DNA of 64,000 nucleotides. Source: Candidatus Phosphitivorax anaerolimi (GTDB taxonomy: Bacteria; Desulfobacterota; Desulfomonilia; UBA1062). The DNA is taken from assembly GCA_001896555.1 (NCBI GenBank), contig MPOS01000029.1, positions 1-64,000 of the forward strand, given 5' to 3'. The first letter of the stretch is position 1. Each line of letters begins with the position of its first letter. Below the pieces are notes generated by a model. That model made no database searches. It was not told where the DNA came from and worked only from the letters and a program-made list of their open reading frames with translations. The position numbers and the translations under genes are program-made. This document shows, piece by piece, positions 17,454-25,044 of this stretch.

Positions 17454-18419
17454 TTATTCGATGATCACATCTGCGGCTGCTATGATATCAGAGGGGATCG
17501 TGATGCCTGAGGCCTTTTCCACCTTCCGGTTCACGATGAGCTTGATCTCCTTATTCGTAGCCATCTCTATTGAGGAAGGCGGCGTGCCCCTAAGGATCTT
17601 CAGGGCGGCATAGGCGCTCCACCGGCCCTGCTCCTCAGGGACGTTGGAGGCGCTTAAGAGTGCGTACGGCGCCACCCACTCATAGAGCGCCCCGGTGGGG
17701 ATCTTTTTGTTCTTCAGCACGAAATCCTCGGCCTGTGCATGGTCCCAGCCCTTTATCCCGGCATTGTTCCCCACGATGAACATGTCCAACTTGGACTGAA
17801 GCTCGATGAATTTATCCTTCCATTCCGCAAAGTCTTGGACAAAGAAGGTCTGGATATCAAGCCCGAATATCTTTTTGTATACCTCGACCTCTTTCTGGTC
17901 GGTGTACTCACTGGCAGAAAGGTATCCTAATCTCCTGCCCGGGGTGATGGTCTGCAACTTTTCCAGGATCTGCCGTATGCCCGACATCTCGATCATGCCC
18001 GTGGTATTCTCGTAGGGATATCCGTAGTTCGAGCAGTCCCAGTTTACCCCGCAGAACACGATCGGTATGGAGGAATTCTTGTAGTAGGGCGCAACGACAT
18101 AGAGCGATGCATTGTCATCAGCGGCAATGACCACGTCGGGCTTGAACTCTTCGATCAGGGCCTTTGCCTCCAGGGCCTTGTTCTCCTTGAATTCGGTGGA
18201 TGCGTTTCTCTTGGTATCCATCCGGAAGATCCGAAAGTCTATGCCCTTGCCCTCGATGACCTCCTGTATGCCTGAGGTGAGTCCGTCACTCCAGGCATAA
18301 CCCTCGTGATACGAATCAATGAAAAGCATTTTTTTCCCTTTGAGATCCTGGGCAAAAACACCCGGTGCGGCAAGGGTGATACAGATGATACAGACTACGG
18401 ACTTCAGTGACGTGATCAT
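17454..18419 (-). CDS. ABC-type solute-binding protein (321 aa)
   Basis: Periplasmic binding protein of the type I fold, resembling the PF04392/TrpX group used for amino acids or other small molecules. A signal peptide covers about 1-23 (APGVFA-QD cleavage). The mature part begins with a beta strand (KKMLFIDSY) and has the DVVIAADDNA and PIVFCGVNWD segments of the two-lobed family. GGGAGGGAG is just upstream of the ATG. No permease or ATPase gene is adjacent, so it is an orphan binding protein that may feed a transporter elsewhere or act as a sensor input. The ligand is unknown. A second orphan of related type is at 47349. Confidence 0.82.
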   Translation of the reverse strand: MITSLKSVVCIICITLAAPGVFAQDLKGKKMLFIDSYHEGYAWSDGLTSGIQEVIEGKGIDFRIFRMDTKRNASTEFKENKALEAKALIEEFKPDVVIAADDNASLYVVAPYYKNSSIPIVFCGVNWDCSNYGYPYENTTGMIEMSGIRQILEKLQTITPGRRLGYLSASEYTDQKEVEVYKKIFGLDIQTFFVQDFAEWKDKFIELQSKLDMFIVGNNAGIKGWDHAQAEDFVLKNKKIPTGALYEWVAPYALLSASNVPEEQGRWSAYAALKILRGTPPSSIEMATNKEIKLIVNRKVEKASGITIPSDIIAAADVIIE

Positions 18420-18597
18420 ATGCTCCCTCCCTCAATAATTTTATCAAACACTCAAATTCTTAAAAAAATTAATGTGAAAGGAGCATAAGTCAATAGCTGC
18501 CGATTTCTCAGCCGGCTTTCCCGCTCCCGGCGCATTACATGCCGTCAAGCTCGGCGCCTTCATTACAGAGGCATACCCATTACCCGGGTTGCGGCCA

Positions 18598-20088
18598 TCA
18601 TAAGCTGGTGAGAGTACCGGCCTTCAGCTCCTCAATGCCGGCGATGCTGTTTACGATATTTTCCCTGAGCTTGATGTTGTACTGCGAAGTAATGGCGATC
18701 TGCTCCATGATGGGAGATCCCCCGCCGTGATAGTTGCCGTAGTTCATGGGCCCGGCGAATCCCGAGCACGAGTAGTCGATGTAGAGCATCCAGAACTTGA
18801 TCTGGTCCTCGATCGGGACATCCGGGTTGCGCATGAGGTACTTCTCAAGCAGGGGCTTGAGCTCGGGGTCGGTGAGGTCGCCCTCGTTGGGGAAGGTCGC
18901 CGGCAGGCCGCCTGCGATGCTGCAGAGCATCTCCTGCTCCTTGAACACCGCCTCGCCCGTGAGGCATCTTCCGACGTTTGCATAGATAGAGTTGGGGATG
19001 CAGCTTCCCGGGCCATAGGGCACCGAGCCCATTCCCGGTATGTACACCTCGGGCTTGCCCAGGGCTGAAGCCGTGTAGCCTGCTGCATAGCCCAGCTCGG
19101 TGATTTTGATGAACTCCGAGAGCATCTCCCGGACATGCGAGGTCTTCCGGATCCCGTTGTGCCGCGCGGCGAGCGACGCCATGCCGGTGAGGACATCGCC
19201 GATAGCGGGCTTGCATCCCGAGTAGCTGTGCCGGTGGAACAGGGCGAACAATAGGGCGCATACGCCGCCGTGGTCGTTCTCGCCGCAGAGGAACACCCGC
19301 TCCCAGGGCACGAAGACATTGTCGAAGATGAGGTAGGAGTCTGTGTATCCGCCCACAAATCCTTTCTTATAATACTTCCGTCCGCGGAAGTTGTGGATGG
19401 ACAGGACCTGCTTGACACCCTCGTGATCTGCCGGGATAGCGAAGGCCACGGCATACTCCTTCTCGTCCGGGCCGAGCGCCCGGGTGGGAATGACCATGAT
19501 CTCGTCTGCAATGGATGCCTCGGATATGTGCAGCTTGCATCCCCTCACCACGATGCCGTCGCTCTTTTTTTCCACCACGTGCAGGTACATGTCCGGGTCT
19601 GTCTGCTGGATCGGCCTTTTCAGCCGCTCGCCCTTGACGTCGGTCTGGGCGCATGCGCCAACCAGGTCGCCAGTCTGGAAGTATTCGAGCCACTTCAGAA
19701 AATTCTTGTGATATTCGGTGTTGCCGCCGTTGGATCTGTCGGCCTCGAATGATACGGCGTTGACGGCATTCACCGCATCGATGCCCATGCAGCGCTGGAT
19801 GCAGAAACCCACCTTGCGGCACAGGGCGCGGGTCATGTTCTGCTTCTTATGGAGATCGTCAGGGTTCTGGTGGATGTGGCAGAAGCGGTTGATGGTCTGA
19901 CCGGTCAGGTGAGAGGTGGCGGTGCACAGATCCTTGAGCTCGGGGTCTCTGACCGCGTCGAAGGTGACCCCCATCACGTTGAGCGCCGGCTGCTGCAGCT
20001 CGTCGTCGCGGTCGATGCGCGACCCGTTGTAGTAGAGGTTCTTGCGCATTTTGCGAAGCCCCTCGATATACTGCTCCCGTGTTCTCAT
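18598..20088 (-). CDS. 4-hydroxybutyryl-CoA dehydratase / vinylacetyl-CoA isomerase family (496 aa)
   Basis: Member of the 4-hydroxyphenylacetate 3-hydroxylase fold. The four [4Fe-4S] ligands of clostridial AbfD (Cys99, Cys103, His292, Cys299) are matched by Cys96, Cys100 (FCIQRC), His285 and Cys292 (HRHSYSGC) with identical spacing, and the active-site Tyr and Lys beside them are Tyr289 and Lys293. This supports radical dehydration of 4-hydroxybutyryl-CoA to crotonyl-CoA rather than flavin monooxygenation, and implies an anaerobe. ATG 20088 is chosen for AGGAGG six bases upstream and the family-like start MRTREQYIEGLR; an in-frame ATG at 20151 overlaps the tetR stop. It follows its probable regulator in one leftward unit. 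Confidence 0.88.
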   Translation of the reverse strand: MRTREQYIEGLRKMRKNLYYNGSRIDRDDELQQPALNVMGVTFDAVRDPELKDLCTATSHLTGQTINRFCHIHQNPDDLHKKQNMTRALCRKVGFCIQRCMGIDAVNAVNAVSFEADRSNGGNTEYHKNFLKWLEYFQTGDLVGACAQTDVKGERLKRPIQQTDPDMYLHVVEKKSDGIVVRGCKLHISEASIADEIMVIPTRALGPDEKEYAVAFAIPADHEGVKQVLSIHNFRGRKYYKKGFVGGYTDSYLIFDNVFVPWERVFLCGENDHGGVCALLFALFHRHSYSGCKPAIGDVLTGMASLAARHNGIRKTSHVREMLSEFIKITELGYAAGYTASALGKPEVYIPGMGSVPYGPGSCIPNSIYANVGRCLTGEAVFKEQEMLCSIAGGLPATFPNEGDLTDPELKPLLEKYLMRNPDVPIEDQIKFWMLYIDYSCSGFAGPMNYGNYHGGGSPIMEQIAITSQYNIKLRENIVNSIAGIEELKAGTLTSL

Positions 20089-20147
20089 ACTGTGCCTCCT
20101 TTGCTCCCGGGCCTGAAACCCGGCCGGTTCCTTCACCGCTTCAATGG

Positions 20148-20834
20148 TCATGTCTTTTTCTCCTCCAAAATACTGGTGTCTTCAAACGGCAGGATATCCT
20201 GCCCGGTGATGTGCAGGTGGAGAGAGACCTCTCCAGACTTTTTCCTGGCCCGTATGCCGTCGAGTATCAGATCGACCAGGGGGTCGATCTTGTCCATGAG
20301 GCTGCCCGGTGTCCCCTGCAGATGCCTGCGCGTGAAGAGGTGTTCGATGGTCCCCAGGATCATTGCCCTCACCAGGTACGGGTCGGCGTCCTTTCTGAAC
20401 GTCCCTTCGTCGATGCCTTCCTGGATGCACGAGAGCAGCACCTGCGCAGCCTCGCGGACCACCTCGAACGCCCGGGTTTTCAGGAAATTCCGGTTGGTCT
20501 TGAGCTGGAGCATGATCAGGTTTGCGTATTCCGGGTTGTTCTCATAGGTGGTGACATACCCCTGCACGATGGCCCTGAGCTTGGACTCGGCGCCTCGCAG
20601 AAAAGGCATAACGCCCCGGATCTCACGGATGGATCTCTCGGTGATCTCCTCGGGGATCACGAAGAGCAGGTCTTCTTTGGTCTTGAAATACTCGTACACC
20701 GTGGCATCGGAAACCCCTGCCGCCTTGCTGATCTCTGAGATGGTCGCATCCTGAAAGCCTTTTTCCGCAAAGATCTTCAGCGCGCTTTCGATGATCCGCT
20801 CTCTCCGTTGTTCCTTCGGGCTCGTTCTCGCCAT
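20148..20834 (-). CDS. TetR/AcrR family transcriptional regulator (228 aa)
   Basis: One-component repressor with an N-terminal helix-turn-helix (about 10-55: RERIIESALKIFAEKGF then VSDATVYEYFKTKEDLL) and a C-terminal ligand domain. Position between the 4-hydroxybutyryl-CoA dehydratase and a divergent SDR/3-hydroxyacyl-CoA dehydrogenase pair suggests control of both directions, probably by an acyl-CoA (inference). AGGAGGGG precedes the ATG. The palindrome at 20974-20998 is the obvious operator candidate and would also autoregulate this gene. Confidence 0.88.
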   Translation of the reverse strand: MARTSPKEQRRERIIESALKIFAEKGFQDATISEISKAAGVSDATVYEYFKTKEDLLFVIPEEITERSIREIRGVMPFLRGAESKLRAIVQGYVTTYENNPEYANLIMLQLKTNRNFLKTRAFEVVREAAQVLLSCIQEGIDEGTFRKDADPYLVRAMILGTIEHLFTRRHLQGTPGSLMDKIDPLVDLILDGIRARKKSGEVSLHLHITGQDILPFEDTSILEEKKT

Positions 20835-20973
20835 GTCATCCCCTCCTCATGTCTGGTATTTTCTTAAGTGGAAGGGTATTCACAGGCGGAAACGAAAAGC
20901 AATGGCCTGATTTCTCCCCATGATTTTTCGGTCTGTCTCTGTTTCATAACCCTTAAATATACCCTATCTTTGC

Positions 20974-20998
20974 TATTGTCAAGTTTATATTGACTATA
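20974..20998. promoter_or_regulatory. palindromic operator holding divergent -35 boxes
   Basis: Arms tattgtcaa (20974-20982) and ttgactata (20990-20998) form an inverted repeat with one mismatch and a 7-base centre. The left arm read leftward gives a perfect -35 TTGACA for tetR, with TATATT or TATTTA at 15 or 17 bases. The right arm gives TTGACT for the rightward genes, with TATTGT 17 bases on. A TetR dimer bound here would cover both promoters. The remaining 350-base gap (20835-21184) is AT-rich and shows no gene. Confidence 0.6.
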
Positions 20999-21184
20999 AC
21001 TGTTTTATCGGCTATTGTTTGATGTGCATGACACAATTTATTTTATTATTATCAAAGCCCGAGTTTGATTCTGTTCCCTGTTTCATAGTTTCAGACTGTA
21101 TAGAGGAAATATCAGGGCCGGAGGTAATCACAGGGCATTCTCAAGGGATCTTCGGAAGACAACCCCATCGACAAGGAGCACGAC

Positions 21185-21949
21185 ATGGATAAGGTAAACT
21201 TTTCACTGGATGGAAAACTGGCGCTGGTGACCGGGGCGAGCAGAGGGATCGGGGAGGCCGTGGCGATCACCCTCGCGGATTACGGTGCCCGGTGCATCCT
21301 GGTGAGCAGGAAGGAAGAGGCATTGAAAAACGTTGCGGAAAAAATCGCCTCGCGGGGCAAAGAGGCCTGGGTGATGCCCTGTCACATGGGAGACCTCGAG
21401 CAGATAAGGCAGCTCTTCATGGCCATAGAGGAGCGGTTCGGCAGGCTCGATATCCTCATCAACAATGCGGCCACCAACCCCTACTTCGGCGAGATGCTGG
21501 GTGCGGATGAAAAGATCTGGGACAAGACCTTTGACGTGAACCTCAAAGGACCCTTCTTCATGACCGTCCATGCCGCGCGGCTCATGGCCCTTGCCGGAGG
21601 CGGCTCCATCGTGAACGTGTCGTCGATCAACGGGATCAGACCTGCACCGTTTCAGGGCATATACTCCATCACCAAGGCAGGGATGATATCCATGACCCGG
21701 GCCTTCGCCAAGGAGCTCGCCGGCAAGAACATCCGGGTCAACGCGCTTCTTCCCGGACTGGTTGACACACACTTCTCGAAGGCCATCATGGAAAACGAAG
21801 ACATCCACGACCTGGCGGTCAAGATGATCCCCCTGGCACGGCACGCCCGGCCGCAGGAGATATCCGGCGCAGTCCTCTATCTCGTATCCGAAGCCGCCAG
21901 CTTCACTACCGGCGCATGCTTTGTGGTGGATGGAGGGGCGCTGGCCTGA
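21185..21949 (+). CDS. SDR family NAD(P)-dependent oxidoreductase (254 aa)
   Basis: Classical short-chain dehydrogenase. The cofactor motif TGASRGIG lies at 16-23, NNAA in the middle, catalytic Ser in NVSSING, and Tyr/Lys in YSITKAG. The C-terminus SFTTGACFVVDGGALA is typical of FabG-like enzymes. It reduces a ketone or oxidises a secondary alcohol; substrate unknown, with hydroxyacyl-CoA chemistry likely from context. AAGGAG precedes the ATG. First gene of the rightward unit opposite tetR, 144 bases before the 3-hydroxyacyl-CoA dehydrogenase. Confidence 0.88.
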   Translation: MDKVNFSLDGKLALVTGASRGIGEAVAITLADYGARCILVSRKEEALKNVAEKIASRGKEAWVMPCHMGDLEQIRQLFMAIEERFGRLDILINNAATNPYFGEMLGADEKIWDKTFDVNLKGPFFMTVHAARLMALAGGGSIVNVSSINGIRPAPFQGIYSITKAGMISMTRAFAKELAGKNIRVNALLPGLVDTHFSKAIMENEDIHDLAVKMIPLARHARPQEISGAVLYLVSEAASFTTGACFVVDGGALA

Positions 21950-22093
21950 AGACAGAGGGTGAGAGCTATCATGAACCATGTGTTCCGCCTCAAAGGGGAA
22001 AGCGGCATCGCCTTCGTTTTCCTTTCATAGAAGCGGTCTTTTCAAGGAAGGTTCAGATATGCGGCATACGCCCGGATAAAAAGGAGAAAGGTC

Positions 22094-23026
22094 ATGAACA
22101 TCGATTCGATAAAGAAGGTGCTCATACTCGGCGCCGGCACAATGGGCCAGCAGATCGGCTTTGTCTGCGCCATGCACGGATATGGGGTAGTCCTGCACGA
22201 CATTTCCGATGAGATCCTCGCCCAGGCACTGATATCAATGGAAAAACTCGGGCGTTCGTGGTTCGTCGCCACAGGCAGGATCACCGCCGACGAACTGGCA
22301 GAGGCCATGGGCCGCATCACCGCTACCTCCGACCCCAGAGAGGCGGCGTCCGGTGCGGACATTATCAGCGAATCCGTTCCCGAGATACCGGAGATCAAAG
22401 TAGAGACCTTTGCCCGGTTTCACAGGCTCTGCCCTGAGCATACCGTCTTCACCACCAACACCTCCCTGCTCATGCCCTCCCGATTTGCCCATGCATCCGG
22501 CAGGCCCGACAGGCTGGCAGCACTTCACTTCCACGATGTCCGGACCACGAATGTGGTGGATGTGATGCCGCATCCGGGCACCGCTCCGGAGGTCACGCAA
22601 CTCGTCCACGATTTCGCCGTGAGCATCGGGCAGATACCCATCATGCTGCACCGTGAGAACCATGGCTATGTGTTCAACGCCATGATCTCGAGCCTCATCC
22701 AGACCGCCCTGACGCTTGCTTCGCGGCAGGTGGCGAGCATAGAGGACATCGACCGGGCATGGATGGGAATCATGCACACACCCATAGGCCCCTTCGGGAT
22801 CATGGACCAGATCGGGCTCAAGACGGTATGGACCATCACCGACTACTGGGCGCAGAAGAGAAACGACCCCCAGGCAAAGACGAATGCCAATCTCCTGAAA
22901 GCCTATGTGGACCGGGGCGAGTTGGGGCATAAGACAAAAAAAGGATTCTACTCATACCCGAATCCGGCCTATGCCCGGCAGGATTTCATCAGCGGAAAGC
23001 AGTCCGGCAACGCATGTACCCGGTAG
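22094..23026 (+). CDS. 3-hydroxyacyl-CoA dehydrogenase family protein (310 aa)
   Basis: NAD-dependent dehydrogenase of the Hbd/FadB-N type, oxidising a 3-hydroxyacyl-CoA. The Rossmann motif GAGTMG lies at 13-18, followed by the SESVPE and NTS segments. The usual catalytic HFFNP with Glu twelve residues on is HFHDV here: His145 is kept, and the partner acid is probably Asp156 eleven residues on. The C-terminal domain has PIGPFGIMDQIGL and a GHKTKKGFYSY end. Strong AAGGAG-type site before the ATG. Probably co-transcribed with the SDR. The variant motif suggests a substrate other than simple 3-hydroxybutyryl-CoA. Confidence 0.85.
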   Translation: MNIDSIKKVLILGAGTMGQQIGFVCAMHGYGVVLHDISDEILAQALISMEKLGRSWFVATGRITADELAEAMGRITATSDPREAASGADIISESVPEIPEIKVETFARFHRLCPEHTVFTTNTSLLMPSRFAHASGRPDRLAALHFHDVRTTNVVDVMPHPGTAPEVTQLVHDFAVSIGQIPIMLHRENHGYVFNAMISSLIQTALTLASRQVASIEDIDRAWMGIMHTPIGPFGIMDQIGLKTVWTITDYWAQKRNDPQAKTNANLLKAYVDRGELGHKTKKGFYSYPNPAYARQDFISGKQSGNACTR

Positions 23027-23253
23027 TCCGCTCTCCAGCACGACATCAAGGCGCCCTTGCCCTATAGGGACCTCTTTAAAGCCTTCTCCTGTCTTGAACG
23101 GCCGGGTGCTACAGAGTGACCGCTGATTCCCGATATCCGTACCGGGATTTGTTCATCGGGAAAAGATGGAAGCCGAATGTCCAAATTTCACGGACGTCCC
23201 CTAACTTGAGGGCCGGGCTCCTTGCCCGTATCCTCATGTTAGGAGGCGGGTGC

Positions 23254-24264
23254 ATGAGCGCTTCACAAGCCGAATCTCAGATGATGCAAATCCTCATCGG
23301 CGGGGCGTGCCTGGTCATTATCGTTGCAGGCATGCGGGCCATGGCCCATGTGCTGAACATCGTCTTTCTCGCCTGGCTCCTCGCATACGCCATTCTGCCC
23401 CTGCCCAACTGGATGATGCGCCACCGTGTTCCCGAGGCCCTGGCCGTGCTCGGCACACTTCTGATTGTCATCTTCGGGGGGATCGCACTTGCCGTTGTCA
23501 TGAGCTATTCCATTGTGGGCTTGGGCCAGAGGCTGCCTACCTACGAAACCAACCTGACAGACACCTATTCCGCCCTGGTCAACTATCTGGCTGCCCGGGA
23601 TATCGACCTGGCCCAGGTCAGACCGCTGGAATGGCTCACTCCCTCGCGCGTAATCGGATATGCCCGCATGATTCTGGGCCAGATAGGCAACCTGCTCGGC
23701 AACACCCTGCTGCTCGTCCTGCTTGTAGCAATTCTGCTGTTCGAGTTTCTGGAAGAGGACAAGAGACTGCTGGAATCCCGCGCAGAGAAAAGGCCGATCA
23801 TATCGATTTTCCAGGCAGCGAGCAGCGATGTTCAGGCGTATGTGGCCGTCACGAGCACCACCGGTGCTGTGCAGGCCTTGACCAATATCATCCTGTATCT
23901 GGCCCTGGGCATCGACTTTGCCCTGACCTGGGGGATTCTCTTCTTTTTCATGAACTTCATCCCGATTATCGGCGGTTTTATCGCGATCGTGCCGCCCGTG
24001 GCACTGGGTTTTCTGGAATCCGGGGTAATGACCGCAGTGGCGGTCCTGGTCCTGTTCACAATCAACAACCTCCTGTGGGACAATGTCCTCAAGCCGAGGT
24101 TTATGGTAAAGGTCCTCGATATTCCCTTCCTGCTCATCATTCTCTCGATCATCTTCTGGTCGTGGGTGCTGGGCTCGATGGGCACAATTCTGGCCGTACC
24201 GCTCACCATGGTGGTCAGGAACCTGTACTACCGGGATATCACCGGCCCTTCAAAGGAAGGGTGA
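23254..24264 (+). CDS. AI-2E family transporter (336 aa)
   Basis: Inner-membrane permease of the AI-2E/PerM/TqsA family, with about seven to eight hydrophobic segments: two at the N-terminus, one near 70-95, one after a soluble loop, and a C-terminal cluster containing the family-like MNFIPIIGGFIAIVPP stretch. These proteins act as oligomeric exporters or ion antiporters; the substrate cannot be assigned. ATG 23254 follows AGGAGG; upstream in-frame codons lack one. In the upstream gap, 23200-23216 carries a GGACGTCCCC half-motif resembling the repeat at 26773. Confidence 0.85.
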   Translation: MSASQAESQMMQILIGGACLVIIVAGMRAMAHVLNIVFLAWLLAYAILPLPNWMMRHRVPEALAVLGTLLIVIFGGIALAVVMSYSIVGLGQRLPTYETNLTDTYSALVNYLAARDIDLAQVRPLEWLTPSRVIGYARMILGQIGNLLGNTLLLVLLVAILLFEFLEEDKRLLESRAEKRPIISIFQAASSDVQAYVAVTSTTGAVQALTNIILYLALGIDFALTWGILFFFMNFIPIIGGFIAIVPPVALGFLESGVMTAVAVLVLFTINNLLWDNVLKPRFMVKVLDIPFLLIILSIIFWSWVLGSMGTILAVPLTMVVRNLYYRDITGPSKEG

Positions 24265-24357
24265 TCGGCTTTTCATGCCTTTCCCTGAACAAGGGCCTTA
24301 AGTTCGGCAAATCTCGATTGGGCGCCTGCGCGAGCCTCTGATGGACGATGCATGCCC

Positions 24358-24813
24358 CTATTCCGGGAGCATGTCTTCCGGCGGTTCCCCGTCAAAGTAT
24401 TCCTGCTCGGTCAGAGGTTCCTCTTCGAAATACAGCTCTTCCCCGGAAAGGATATCTTCTTCCTGCTGATGATTGTCTTCCATAACAGGATCTAAAGGTT
24501 CCTGCCCGATCATCTCATCCCGGTCCATGAGCCCGTCATCCAGCACCGAGTATGACAACACCTGGAGAACCATGCGCCCGCCGTCGGCGTCGAGCAGGCC
24601 GCTGGCGCTCACCCTTGCGCCGTCCAGGCCGGCAAGCTCGCTGCCCTTTTCGTCGGCCACCACCTCATAGACTTCACCGCTGTCGGCAACGATCTCATAG
24701 GTGCCATAGGCAATGCCCACCACGATGGTCCTCTGCGCCATAGCGGCCGAAGCCATGGACACCAGCGCCATGGCGATCATGCACACGCCGACTGCCCACC
24801 ACCTCTTCCTCAT
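24358..24813 (-). CDS. exported acidic hypothetical protein (151 aa)
   Basis: Not recognised. ATG 24813 has GGGGAGG just upstream. The first 26 residues are a Sec signal peptide (basic MRKRWW, hydrophobic core, cleavage near AMA-QR). The mature protein has a small beta-rich domain (about 27-90: TIVVGIAYGTYEIV, RVSASGLLD) with possible OB-like character, then an acidic tail very rich in Glu, Asp and Met ending EDMLPE. A periplasmic metal- or cation-binding role is imaginable but unsupported. It stands alone, converging on the AI-2E gene. Confidence 0.6.
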   Translation of the reverse strand: MRKRWWAVGVCMIAMALVSMASAAMAQRTIVVGIAYGTYEIVADSGEVYEVVADEKGSELAGLDGARVSASGLLDADGGRMVLQVLSYSVLDDGLMDRDEMIGQEPLDPVMEDNHQQEEDILSGEELYFEEEPLTEQEYFDGEPPEDMLPE

Positions 24814-25044
24814 CACATCCTCCCCTTGTAAGGATTCCCGATCGAAAGGACCCTTGAGAGCGTTCCCGGCCGGTCCTGTCAGCCGTCGCACCTTTCACCG
24901 CCATCCTGATACGTACGAAAAAACGGCGATTCCTTAGAGATTATACTATCTCCAAAACGGGGCGTTTTCAAGCAGGTTCACCGAAGGGTCTTCCCTTGAG
25001 CAGGCGCCAACGTTATTACTACAAAACAGGAGGGATTGCCTGCA

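Noticed and set aside
24940-25044. Cobalamin riboswitch upstream of nrdJ
   Set aside because: No B12-box-like sequence or suitable fold was found in the short upstream region.
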